The notes below the pieces were generated by a model that saw only the letters and a list, made by a program, of their open reading frames with translations, ran no database searches and had not been told where the DNA came from. A stretch of 23,746 nt of DNA from CTSOIL-112 sp049291875 (GTDB lineage: Bacteria; Pseudomonadota; Gammaproteobacteria; Burkholderiales; Burkholderiaceae), in assembly GCA_049291875.1 (NCBI GenBank), contig JBATQE010000043.1, positions 1-23,746 of the forward strand, in the 5' to 3' direction. A program made the position numbers and the translations under genes. Positions 14,817 through 22,650 of this stretch are shown here, piece by piece; the stretch's first letter is position 1, and every line of letters begins with the position of its first letter.

Positions 14817-15954
14817 CTTGTTGTACCTCGGCTGCGGTGATGACCACGCTGGTGCAACGCGCCCATTGGGTGCGATTGAGTACGGTCAAATTGAGGTTTT
14901 TCAGTGTGACGTTGTACACGCCTGTGACTTTCAACACAGTCTGAATGTCGAGCGGGACGATGTCACCACCAAGCTTGAGCCGTCGTTTTTCTTCGTAGGC
15001 TGTCCATGCGGTTTTGGCTGCGGTCAGCACCTCTGCCTCATTCGCGCCGGTGAATAGGGTCAGCTCGGCATTGAGTGCGTAGTTAACGATTTGCGGGGCG
15101 CGGGCGCTGGGTTTATCGCACAGTATGCGCATATCTTCAGCAGCAAAGTAGTTGTTTAAGCCGTTCAGTAGTTCTGCGCTGGGTAAGCCGTTTTGGGTCA
15201 ATGTGTAAACAACCACGGTACCGCCGATGTCGTTACCGTTGGCGTCTTTATCGTTCGCAGTTTCGACGTCGCAGATCGCGGGCGAAAACGCACGCGCAAA
15301 GTATTTGTATGCGCCCACCGTGCCGCCAATGCTGAATGATTCGGGCGCAAGCAAGATGCGCTCACGGTATGGCTCGTCTGCTTCCTCTTCCACGCCGCTA
15401 TTGGTCTCCGTGGTATTGGTGACGGTAACGGCAATCGTTGCGTGTAGTTTGTCTAATAGATTATTGATTTGACCGACTGACCAGCCGTTACCGACCATGC
15501 CGAGGGTCGTACACTCGGCGGGTAGGTCGATGCTGTTGGCTGTGGCTTTGAGCGCACCCGCGATGGTGGTGACAAACACCAGTTCGCCCACCTGCGCACG
15601 CGTGCCTTTGGGGATATTGATGGTAGTCGCACCGCTCAAAGTGGGTGCGGCAAAGCGCAAGGTAGTCAATGCGGGCTTACCCGATAATCGCGGTGTGCTG
15701 ACATCGTCACCGCACAGGTCAAGCATCAACCCCGTGGCAAAGCGGGCGTGCTGTTGGCGATAGGCTTCGTTGACCTGTTGACGGGTCAGCGTCTCGCGGT
15801 ACGCGTAAGTGTTGATCAGCAGACGCTCAATGTGCGCGGGGCGCAGGGTTTTATCAGCGCGGGTTTCGTAGTCGCGGATGGTGTCGGACAGCACTGTATC
15901 TAAGTTGTCATCGACAATTTTAACGTCGGCGCGATTGAGTTTGCTCACATCCAT
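14809..15954 (-). CDS. Baseplate assembly protein J
   Basis: P2 gpJ family (baseplate J/gp47), 381 residues, a wedge protein at the baseplate edge. The diagnostic block is VEEEADEPYRERILL...SIGGTVGAYKYFARA (188-226), matching the family pattern of an acidic run, YRxRIL and GAYxYxA. The N-terminal half contains TLSGATTINIPKGTRA, the usual IPxGTxV segment. It is somewhat longer than P2 J (about 300 residues); the extra length is mostly in the N-terminal half. The ATG overlaps the end of gene W by 10 bases, and gene I begins 8 bases before its stop. Confidence 0.94.
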   Translation of the reverse strand: MDVSKLNRADVKIVDDNLDTVLSDTIRDYETRADKTLRPAHIERLLINTYAYRETLTRQQVNEAYRQQHARFATGLMLDLCGDDVSTPRLSGKPALTTLRFAAPTLSGATTINIPKGTRAQVGELVFVTTIAGALKATANSIDLPAECTTLGMVGNGWSVGQINNLLDKLHATIAVTVTNTTETNSGVEEEADEPYRERILLAPESFSIGGTVGAYKYFARAFSPAICDVETANDKDANGNDIGGTVVVYTLTQNGLPSAELLNGLNNYFAAEDMRILCDKPSARAPQIVNYALNAELTLFTGANEAEVLTAAKTAWTAYEEKRRLKLGGDIVPLDIQTVLKVTGVYNVTLKNLNLTVLNRTQWARCTSVVITAAEVQQDG

Positions 15955-16361
15955 GACGCCCCCATAGGCATATCGGTGCGGCGGATTTCGGCGGCGACGT
16001 CATCGGCCGCGTGCCAGTACACGCTCATGGTGATTTCTGGTGCGTTGCCTGCGAATACCACCTTATCTACCACGGCGCGTTTTTCCCATGTCGTGATGGC
16101 TAAAACCACCTCACGCACGGCGTTTGGCACAAAGATGTCTTCGGGTGTGTCTATGTAGTCAAAATGATTAGAACCGAACTCTGGGCGGGTGGCGTCTGTA
16201 CCCTTACGGGTGGACAGAATGTTGAAAATGCACTGCTCGATGTCATCGTAACCCTGCACGATGTCGATACTTTGACCAGTACCTTGGCTCGCACCGTCCA
16301 GATCGGACGGCGCGAGTTGCCAGTGCTTCGAGCGAGGGTGGGTGATGAGTGTTTGTGCCAT
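15945..16361 (-). CDS. Baseplate protein W (gp25-like lysozyme family)
   Basis: P2 gpW/T4 gp25 family, 138 residues, forming the inner baseplate wedge that starts sheath assembly. The family core IEQCIFNILSTRKGTDATRPEFGS (41-64) followed by an NAVREVVLAI stretch (80-89) is clear. The ATG at 16361 has no good Shine-Dalgarno. A TAACAT hexamer ends seven bases upstream, so if that is a promoter the message would be nearly leaderless. Gene J overlaps its end. A 68-base spacer with a repeated hairpin separates it from gene V. Confidence 0.9.
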   Translation of the reverse strand: MAQTLITHPRSKHWQLAPSDLDGASQGTGQSIDIVQGYDDIEQCIFNILSTRKGTDATRPEFGSNHFDYIDTPEDIFVPNAVREVVLAITTWEKRAVVDKVVFAGNAPEITMSVYWHAADDVAAEIRRTDMPMGASWM

Positions 16362-16393
16362 GCGCCCATGTTACGGTCGCGGGCGTGGAATAA

Positions 16394-16427
16394 CTTTTAA
16401 TGCAGATTAAAAAATCACGGCGAATTT
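16394..16427 (-). promoter_or_regulatory. Repeated dyad element after gene V
   Basis: TTTTAAT (16395-16401) and ATTAAAA (16406-16412) form a perfect 7-base-pair dyad with loop GCAG. The surrounding 35 bases recur at 23162-23193 with only small changes, including the same loop. Both copies start just past a gene stop codon on the minus strand. A -10-like TAACAT (16373-16368) lies exactly 21 bases beyond the dyad, the same spacing as in the second copy. It is either a phage promoter with an activator site or an mRNA hairpin. Confidence 0.5.
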
Positions 16428-16429
16428 AT

Positions 16430-17029
16430 CTACGTTGGTTGGCCAACGCCTGATTGGTGGTCATGTGTACCAAGGCTGATATTGCCCGCTTTGACGTCAT
16501 TGGTTGCTTCCAGACTACCGTTGATTTTCGCCGTTGCGCCACCGCTACTACCACCAAAGCCGGTCATGCCCTGCATATAGGTGAGGCTACCGGACACCAA
16601 CAGGTTGCCTGTGGTTTCGGTTTCGGCGCAGTCAATGGTGACTTTGCCGCCCGCTTTAATCAGCACGTTGCCGGGTGTGTCCACAGTCACTTGCCCCGTA
16701 GCTCGGTTGTGTTCGACGCGTGTGCCATTCGTGAACTGTTTGCACCAAATATCTCGGTTGGATGCGGGTGTTGGGTCTGCTGAGTTATAAATAGCGCCCA
16801 GTACCACGCCACCTTCACCACGCGCATCGAGCATACAGACAACTTGCTCGTTCGGGTCTGGTAATGCGTAGAATCGGTTACTGCCTGCGTTGGCCACTAT
16901 CACAGGTAGCCAATCGGTCAGCATATCTTCGAGTGCGGGCAGGCGCACGCGCACCGCGTGTTTGCTATCGTCACATTCGGCCACAATGCCGATTTGTTGG
17001 GTCGCAGTGAAGTCGTGTGTGCGTGGCAT
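16430..17029 (-). CDS. Baseplate spike protein V
   Basis: P2 gpV-type baseplate central spike, 199 residues, the membrane-piercing tip. An N-terminal OB-like domain (about 1-85: QIGIVAECDDSKHAVRVRLPALED...TDWLPVIV) is followed by EQVVCMLDARGEGGVVLGAIYN, a typical gpV segment. A beta-helical region with alternating valines comes next, ending in THDHQSG, whose HxH binds the metal at the spike tip. I use the ATG at 17029 because AGGAG lies upstream, next to the gene D stop. The frame is open to a GTG at 17056, which would overlap D by 26 bases without a ribosome site. It directly follows gene D, unlike in P2. Confidence 0.92.
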   Translation of the reverse strand: MPRTHDFTATQQIGIVAECDDSKHAVRVRLPALEDMLTDWLPVIVANAGSNRFYALPDPNEQVVCMLDARGEGGVVLGAIYNSADPTPASNRDIWCKQFTNGTRVEHNRATGQVTVDTPGNVLIKAGGKVTIDCAETETTGNLLVSGSLTYMQGMTGFGGSSGGATAKINGSLEATNDVKAGNISLGTHDHQSGVGQPT

Positions 17030-17030
17030 A

Positions 17031-18155
17031 TTAGGCTCCTGTGGAGGTGCGGACACCGTCGGTCGATGGGGTTTGTGCTTCGGTTTTTTCGGGTTCGTCG
17101 GGGACGTATTCGATCATTTTGACTTCTAATTCAGCCTCATGGCCGGATGACTTTTTGATCTCGTGGTGAGCGCGTTTGACCAGATATTTGCCGGAAAATT
17201 TGCCGTAGCCTTTGAGCTGGATCACTTGACCAGCCACCAGTTTGACATTGCCGACCATGCTGAACGTGCCTGCGACTTGGCTCTGCTGTGCTTCGTCCAA
17301 TGCGGCGTCGGCGCGGGCGGCCATTTGTTGATCTGATTCGCCACGGTTGGCGACGATATGAAGGGTATCGGTTGTGGTTGGACGTTTGGCATTTGGGCGA
17401 CGTGGCTTCGCTTTACGCCGAGCTTGGCGTTTTTGTTTGTTTTTTGCGTCGTAACCCGTTACCACGGCTTCATCCGGCACGCCCTTGATCAAGTCACGCA
17501 CGCGGATGCGTTTGATGTCGGCGGGATTGAGCACGGCCACCGGCTCTTGTTTAGACAGCTCAACGTTGGCGTGGAAGACCAGCGTTTTATCCACGATTTT
17601 GAACGTGTGGCCATACTCGCGGGCAATGCGTGAAAGAAACTCCACGTCGGATTCTTGGTACTGGGTAATGCGCTCAATTGGAATATCAACCACCGTTCCC
17701 GTTACCGACAGCCTGAGCCGCGCCGCAATGGTGCGCACGACTTTTTCCAGTGTGGTTTTTTCGTAGGCTTTGGGTTGCAGAGTGCGATTCGCGCGGGTAA
17801 TTCCCGTTGACAGTGCTTTAATCGTCACAGTAGACGGTGGATGCTCGTACTCAATCTCGGCAATTTCAAAGCTGCCCCAGCTCACCATGCCGGTAAACTG
17901 GTCACCGACAGACAGACTCAATGCGTCACCTTGCTCCGGATACCAAGCGCGTATCCAGCGTCCATCGACGTCCTCAAACTCTAATTGCAGCTCGTCCGAT
18001 TGGCCACCCAGATAATCGGTATAACTGATGCCCAACAGGTAGTGCTTGAGGTCTGTGGTGATGTCCTTGCCCTCGTATTTGATGAGGTAATCGGGCATGG
18101 TCACAGGGTGCGTGTTGCCGCTTTGCATACCCTGAAGCAAGTCGAGTAAGCCCAT
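17031..18155 (-). CDS. Tail hub protein D (late control D family)
   Basis: P2 gpD family, 374 residues, forming the tail hub above the spike (gp27-like fold). The start DYLIKYEGKDITTDLKHYLLGISYTDY (22-48) and RITQYQESDVEFLSRIAREYGHTFKI (about 162-187) are hallmark blocks of the family. A very basic insert follows YDAKNKQKRQARR (about 240-265). The C-terminus (KFSGKYLVKRAHHEI) matches the final beta-rich domain. Despite its historical name it is structural. It is separated from X by 126 bases holding two palindromic repeats, and its GGGGTAG ribosome-binding site lies at the edge of the first of these. Confidence 0.93.
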   Translation of the reverse strand: MGLLDLLQGMQSGNTHPVTMPDYLIKYEGKDITTDLKHYLLGISYTDYLGGQSDELQLEFEDVDGRWIRAWYPEQGDALSLSVGDQFTGMVSWGSFEIAEIEYEHPPSTVTIKALSTGITRANRTLQPKAYEKTTLEKVVRTIAARLRLSVTGTVVDIPIERITQYQESDVEFLSRIAREYGHTFKIVDKTLVFHANVELSKQEPVAVLNPADIKRIRVRDLIKGVPDEAVVTGYDAKNKQKRQARRKAKPRRPNAKRPTTTDTLHIVANRGESDQQMAARADAALDEAQQSQVAGTFSMVGNVKLVAGQVIQLKGYGKFSGKYLVKRAHHEIKKSSGHEAELEVKMIEYVPDEPEKTEAQTPSTDGVRTSTGA

Positions 18156-18170
18156 ATTAACTACCCCGTC

Positions 18171-18276
18171 CTTGGGCTATGCCCAAGTCCACCCCTTCTG
18201 AAGAAGGGGAATTTGCGTGCCTCATCTGTATTTGGGACATACCCAAGTCCACACCTTCTAAAGAACGTAAATTGAG
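18171..18276. repeat. Two tandem REP-like palindromic units between genes X and D
   Basis: Two units of about 46 bases start at 18171 and 18231, exactly 60 bases apart, and share CCCAAGTCCAC and CCTTCT. Unit 1 has two clean hairpins: CTTGGGC/GCCCAAG (18171-18187, loop TAT) and CCCCTTC/GAAGGGG (18192-18209). Unit 2 keeps the layout but its second hairpin is eroded. They fill nearly all of the X-D gap, in an operon whose genes otherwise overlap or almost touch. They probably form RNA hairpins on the late transcript. Confidence 0.7.
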
Positions 18277-18281
18277 AAACA

Positions 18282-18503
18282 TTAGCGCATCCACGGTGGC
18301 ATATCCTCTTGGTTATTGGCTGGCTTGCTCTCCAACACCGGCACAAAAACGGTTAAATTGTCCGCAAACTGCTCGCAGATCGGCAGGTGTGGGTTGGCGG
18401 CAATCAGGCCGTCGATGAGCAGTGCATTGCCATAAAATTTATGCGCAATAATGTCCCAGCGGTCGCCCAGTTGAGTGGTGTATTGCAAGACCGCTTGTGT
18501 CAT
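18282..18503 (-). CDS. Tail protein X
   Basis: P2 gpX family, 73 residues, LysM-like in fold. The pattern YTTQLGDRWDIIAHKFYGNALLIDGLIAANPHL is diagnostic: a GDRWDxIA entry and a LIxANPH exit as in gpX and other LysM-type tail proteins. It helps join the tape measure to the baseplate hub. The ATG overlaps the gene U stop as ATGA (18500-18503), and the GGAGG inside the end of U provides the Shine-Dalgarno. Downstream are the two palindromic repeat units. Confidence 0.93.
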   Translation of the reverse strand: MTQAVLQYTTQLGDRWDIIAHKFYGNALLIDGLIAANPHLPICEQFADNLTVFVPVLESKPANNQEDMPPWMR

Positions 18504-19402
18504 AGTGTGCCTCCGTCTTTGCGCGAGGCGAGCCAGCCGGTCAAGGCTTGCGCACCTTTGGCGGCGTTATTCAGCCCGTCAGCCGCTTGCTCAATCAGTG
18601 CTGAACCGCTGTCCAACCATGTGCCGATACTGCCACTATTGACCCCTGTTTGAATCGTATTCACCGCCGTTTGCATGGACTGTGCGGCCGCACCGGTGTA
18701 GTTCAAAAAATCGGTGACACCGCTCAGATTGCCCATTGCTTGGCCGATGACGGGTAACTTGCCCAACTCGGTCACGACACCCACACCCAGATTCGCCGCC
18801 GAACCAAGCAAGCCGAATGCTGCGGCAGGATTGTCTTTGACTTGCTTGGCCTGAGTGACCAACGTTTGCACATCGTTCACGACTTTTTCAGCGGCGTTGT
18901 AGATACGCACGCCGGTTTGCACTGCATCCGCAATTTTACTGGCCGTGCCACGCACCGATTCGGGCAACATCGAGAGCAGAGGTGATAGACCACCACCAAT
19001 GCCGGGTGTTGGCAATGGATTATTCGGATCACCGACGAACTCAGTCAGCTCGACGTCCAGTTCACGGATGGCCGTGCGTCCCTTCGGGTCTTGGAGTAGG
19101 GTTCGGCCGATGACCGACTCGATCACAAACCAGCCGACGAAACGGCCAGAGCCATAGACCAAGGCTTGCGCCTGCTGGCTTTCCTTGGCCGCAATCAAGC
19201 CGTTGTACGCTGTGTCCGGATTACCCAGCATCCAGTGCAGTTTCACACCGAAACGGTAGCCGGTCAGATCGTTGCCCATCGCCTGTAGTCGTGGCCGCCC
19301 GACCAGCACCTCGTGCTTGCCAAAAATCGCTTTGTGTGTCTCTTCCAGATTGTTAAAACTGGTCAGAAACTCAAAACGCACGTCACCCAGCATTGCATAC
19401 AT
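18500..19402 (-). CDS. Tail protein U with long C-terminal extension
   Basis: The N-terminal part (about 1-135) is the P2 gpU family: MLGDVRFEFLTSFNNLEET, RPRLQAMGNDLTGYRF, and LLQDPKGRTAIRELDVELTEFV. P2 gpU is about 160 residues, whereas this protein has 300. The extra half is rich in Ala, Gly, Val and Asn with predicted amphipathic helices (KIADAVQTGVRIYNAAEKVVNDVQTL and later). Its function is unknown to me; it could line or cap the tail tube or replace a minor hub protein. I start at the ATG at 19402, which overlaps the tape measure stop as ATGA or TGATG and has GGAGGG upstream. The frame allows a TTG three bases earlier, which is less likely. Confidence 0.88.
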   Translation of the reverse strand: MYAMLGDVRFEFLTSFNNLEETHKAIFGKHEVLVGRPRLQAMGNDLTGYRFGVKLHWMLGNPDTAYNGLIAAKESQQAQALVYGSGRFVGWFVIESVIGRTLLQDPKGRTAIRELDVELTEFVGDPNNPLPTPGIGGGLSPLLSMLPESVRGTASKIADAVQTGVRIYNAAEKVVNDVQTLVTQAKQVKDNPAAAFGLLGSAANLGVGVVTELGKLPVIGQAMGNLSGVTDFLNYTGAAAQSMQTAVNTIQTGVNSGSIGTWLDSGSALIEQAADGLNNAAKGAQALTGWLASRKDGGTL

Positions 19403-22400
19403 CAATAAGCCCTCCGTGCTTTATCCGCGAAATAACGCTCCAGCATCGCCTCGAACTCACGTTTGGAGAGTTTGAGCAGACCGTTAATCACATTTGGATC
19501 ACCACCGGGCGCGTAAATCTGTGGGCTGTAGTGAATGGTGTGACCGCCGTATTGCGCGGCCTGTGCCGACTGCTGTTGCGCACGCGCCGCCGCCAGCTCC
19601 GCCGAGTTGGCCTGCATTCGGGCGGATAGATTCGAGCGCAGCTCACCGGCGCGGTTTTTGAAACGTTGTTGCAAATTGCTGGCGAATGCGCCGATGGCTT
19701 TGAGTGGACGCACTGCACCTTTATTAATTCCTATGCCCAAGCCTTCAGTGATGAAACCGCCGTAGCGTTTAAAGGCTCGTGACGGTGAGCGGACTTCGAT
19801 TTTTGGATTGCTGGTAAAAGCGTTGGAAATGGCTGTGCCAAGCGATCGGATTTTGCCAACAACGGTGTCAAACATTGATGAGATACCATTGAGTAAACCT
19901 TGCATAATCATAGAACCAAAGCCCGTAAATGTGGACGGTAAAGTCACACCAAACCAACTCATCACACCCGCAAAGGCAGAGTAGAACGCGCCCAATGGTG
20001 ACCAGTTGATAATCAGACCGATGATGCCCATTAAACCACCTTGAAACGCGGTTTTCATCTGAGTGATTCGATTGGATACAAACGTCGCCACCGCGCCAAT
20101 TGCGCCACCTATGAACTGTCCGACCGCTTGACCAAAACTGCGTGCGCCGCCTTCGCCCACCTGTGTGACGGTGAAAAATTCTTTAAACCATGTGATGATG
20201 GGGCGTACAAAGGGCGCGACCTTTGTCCATACGCGGCTCATGATTGAACTCAATCGGTCAAACAAAGGCATGACGGGAGCCATGCCCGCCTTGATGCCAT
20301 CCCATACGCCGCCAAAGAAGGCTTTAATTGGTTTCCAATATTTATAGATGAGCACCGCGCCAACAACGATTCCAGCAACAATTAAGCCCAATGGATTAAA
20401 TCCGATGAGCAGACGCATCGACGCGCCGAAGGTACGCGCCCAGCGCGTAGCGTGGGCAAAGCCACGGGCTATAGAACCAAACATACCCTGTTGACGTATC
20501 AGAGCACGACTGGACGCCGATAAACCCAATTGCATGGCGGTAAACGCGCCTTTTCCCTGATACAGCGCACTCATCAATGAGAGCACTTTAAGACGCGACC
20601 CGACAACGGCTAACTTCCAGATAAGCATGGCTGCTCGAGTCGCAAATGAGGCAACTCTGAATGCAGTAAAGGCGGCGATGAGTGTAAATACCCCCGCCGT
20701 TAATCGTGGGAACTGGGTCACGCCGTTGGTAATCGCGGTAATAACCAAGGTAAAACCCGATACCACCTTATTCCAAACTGGAGCAAGTGCATCGCCAATC
20801 GTGACCTTAAAACGCGTCCAAGCCGCACCTGCTTTCTCGGATATAGCGGCGGATTCCTCGGCAATTTTTTGTGCATCTTTGTCAACTTTACCGTCGCCAT
20901 TGAGCGATGCATCTTTGATTTTTTTATACTCTTCCCAGTTTTGGATCGCAGGGCGCAGGAAGTTCTGCGCTTGCATGTCGGGGAATAGCTCTGCAATCTT
21001 GAACTGGTCACCGCCTGTGACCTCTTTAATTTTAGCAATCGCCGCTTCGATAGGATTTTTGCCCTGTTTTTGTGCGGTGGTAATGGTGTCGCGGATCGAG
21101 AATCCCATATCTTGAGTGTTCTTTTCCGTTGTACCGCTGGATAACTTTTGCAAAAAGTTTTGGTAGTTGTTCGCGGCTTCGTCCGCGCTGCCCGCACCAC
21201 GCTTGGCAATTTGTAAAAACGCGCCCATCGATGCTGTGCCCTCGTCACCGATCGCCTTTAAGGATTTATGTGACGCGCCCAAAGCAGGCAACCATTTCGC
21301 CATGTCTTTTAATTCAAAATTACCTTGGGCTGCCGAGGTGGCGAGCATATCCCACGGGCGTTTTAGTCCTTCGGCCGCGTAACCCATGCTGGTAATCAAT
21401 GAATTGTTGGTAGAGCCAACCTCTGTGGCATCAGCGTTATAGGCTTTAATCACGCTCGCCATTGAGCCGATGGAGTTCATCGCAATTGTTGGATCAATCC
21501 CACCAGCGACCATTTCACCCAAACCACCTTTGAGTTTATCGGCCGCTACGCCGAATTTAACGGACTGCTCAAGCAATTCATTACCCATTGATAGTGACTG
21601 CTCGCGCGTCATTTCTGAGGTGTTGCCAATGCGCGTTAATTCAACACGGTATTCGGATGATGCGTTAATCGCCGCACGCAGCGGATTCACGACTGCCCAT
21701 GCAGTACCCAATGCGCCAATGGCTTCACCGTGCATAGACGCGCCCTGATTGCGCAACTCGGTTTGCTGGATACTGGCTTTGCCGATTTGCCTTTGCTTGC
21801 GTGTGTAGGCATCGTAACTTTTTCCCAGTGCATCAATGCGCGATTGCTCCTGCGCGAGTTGGCGAATAAGTGCCGATTTGTGCGTGGCCAGTTGCGAGGT
21901 GGCCACGCCATTTTTGAGTAACTCGCCGCGTTGTGTTTGCAGCGACAGGCGCGACTCATTCAATTGTTGGTCTAATTTTTTGACCTGAGCACCTGCCAGT
22001 TTGAACTCTGTTGTTAAGCGTCCAATATCCGTCTGTGCACCACGGGCTTGGTCACCCAATAATTTGAGTTTGAGCCTTTGCGCGTCGGTGGCTTTGCCCG
22101 TTTGCCCGTCCAACTCTTTGCGGTATGCAGTTAGCGCGGACTGTGACTGTGCTGCAAATTGTTTGGCTTGGGCTAAGGATTGATACAGCGCATTGGCCTT
22201 GTCCTTTGCCTGCGCATAAGACTGGGCTAAATCTTGATTGTTGCGCTTTGCGGTCGCAAATGTACCAACGTTGGCGAGTTTGCTATTGAGCATGCCCACG
22301 CGTTGCGTGAGTGCGCTGTACTCACTGGTCAGTTTGTTGGTCGCCAAACTGCCCGTGCGCCCCATTTGCATCATGGAGCCACCCAAGCCCTTAATCGCCG

Positions 22401-22458
22401 CTTGAGCCGCGCCTGTAAGCGCAGATGCTGTAATAACGATTGCTAATTGAGAGGGCAT
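19402..22458 (-). CDS. Tail tape measure protein T
   Basis: Sets tail length and is ejected during infection; 1018 residues (P2 T has 815). Residues about 35-240 are charged, Gln/Ala-rich coiled coil. A TP901/P2-type tape measure core follows, around EYRVELTRIGNTSEMTREQ and SITSMGYAAEGL-like sequence (about 268-470, with NYQNFLQKL). Hydrophobic segments, likely membrane-active, lie near 565-625 (FTLVITAI, GVFTLIAAFTAF), 680-704 (LGLIVAGIVVGAVLIYKYW) and 785-835. The C-terminus ends with an Arg/Ala-rich coil and an ALERY-type tail (LKLSKREFEAMLERYF). The ATG at 22458 has no strong Shine-Dalgarno. It is separated from E' by a 192-base gap that holds an ORF on the other strand. Confidence 0.94.
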   Translation of the reverse strand: MPSQLAIVITASALTGAAQAAIKGLGGSMMQMGRTGSLATNKLTSEYSALTQRVGMLNSKLANVGTFATAKRNNQDLAQSYAQAKDKANALYQSLAQAKQFAAQSQSALTAYRKELDGQTGKATDAQRLKLKLLGDQARGAQTDIGRLTTEFKLAGAQVKKLDQQLNESRLSLQTQRGELLKNGVATSQLATHKSALIRQLAQEQSRIDALGKSYDAYTRKQRQIGKASIQQTELRNQGASMHGEAIGALGTAWAVVNPLRAAINASSEYRVELTRIGNTSEMTREQSLSMGNELLEQSVKFGVAADKLKGGLGEMVAGGIDPTIAMNSIGSMASVIKAYNADATEVGSTNNSLITSMGYAAEGLKRPWDMLATSAAQGNFELKDMAKWLPALGASHKSLKAIGDEGTASMGAFLQIAKRGAGSADEAANNYQNFLQKLSSGTTEKNTQDMGFSIRDTITTAQKQGKNPIEAAIAKIKEVTGGDQFKIAELFPDMQAQNFLRPAIQNWEEYKKIKDASLNGDGKVDKDAQKIAEESAAISEKAGAAWTRFKVTIGDALAPVWNKVVSGFTLVITAITNGVTQFPRLTAGVFTLIAAFTAFRVASFATRAAMLIWKLAVVGSRLKVLSLMSALYQGKGAFTAMQLGLSASSRALIRQQGMFGSIARGFAHATRWARTFGASMRLLIGFNPLGLIVAGIVVGAVLIYKYWKPIKAFFGGVWDGIKAGMAPVMPLFDRLSSIMSRVWTKVAPFVRPIITWFKEFFTVTQVGEGGARSFGQAVGQFIGGAIGAVATFVSNRITQMKTAFQGGLMGIIGLIINWSPLGAFYSAFAGVMSWFGVTLPSTFTGFGSMIMQGLLNGISSMFDTVVGKIRSLGTAISNAFTSNPKIEVRSPSRAFKRYGGFITEGLGIGINKGAVRPLKAIGAFASNLQQRFKNRAGELRSNLSARMQANSAELAAARAQQQSAQAAQYGGHTIHYSPQIYAPGGDPNVINGLLKLSKREFEAMLERYFADKARRAY

Positions 22459-22463
22459 GATGT

Positions 22464-22646
22464 ATGATTCACTTATCTTTAATGGGGGTGGCTATGGCTG
22501 TTCTGTATGCGATTGGATTGATAGCAGTGGCGATTTGGGTGCTCGGCAGTATCTGGGGCGCGGTCAGTACCGTGGCTGAAGAACTTTGGTATGTGTCCAC
22601 ACGCAAGCGCAATGTCCAGGTCCGAAAAAAAAGCCGACTACCCTAA
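22464..22646 (+). CDS. Small single-helix membrane protein on the opposite strand
   Basis: A 60-residue frame that exactly fills the gap between T and E', on the strand opposite to all other phage genes. It encodes one hydrophobic helix (AVLYAIGLIAVAIWVLGSIW, about 12-31) followed by EELWYV and a very basic tail (TRKRNVQVRKKSRLP). This fits the positive-inside rule with the C-terminus in the cytoplasm. AGAGGG lies eight bases before the ATG, and a strong terminator hairpin begins 15 bases after the stop. An A8 tract (22625-22632) near the end could slip. The minus strand has no credible frame in this gap. No family is recognised; an exclusion factor, toxin or regulator is possible but unproven. 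Confidence 0.45.
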   Translation: MIHLSLMGVAMAVLYAIGLIAVAIWVLGSIWGAVSTVAEELWYVSTRKRNVQVRKKSRLP

Positions 22647-22650
22647 ACCA

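Noticed and set aside
17030..17056. GTG start of gene V overlapping D
   Set aside because: The ATG at 17029 has AGGAG directly upstream and begins just after the D stop.
18161..18346. Minus-strand frame of 61 residues across the X-D gap
   Set aside because: Its peptide repeats (FFRRxGLG twice) are just the translation of the two palindromic repeat units, and it overlaps gene X.
20627..21115. Plus-strand frame of 162 residues inside the tape measure gene
   Set aside because: Antisense shadow of a strongly supported gene, with no ribosome-binding site or domain.
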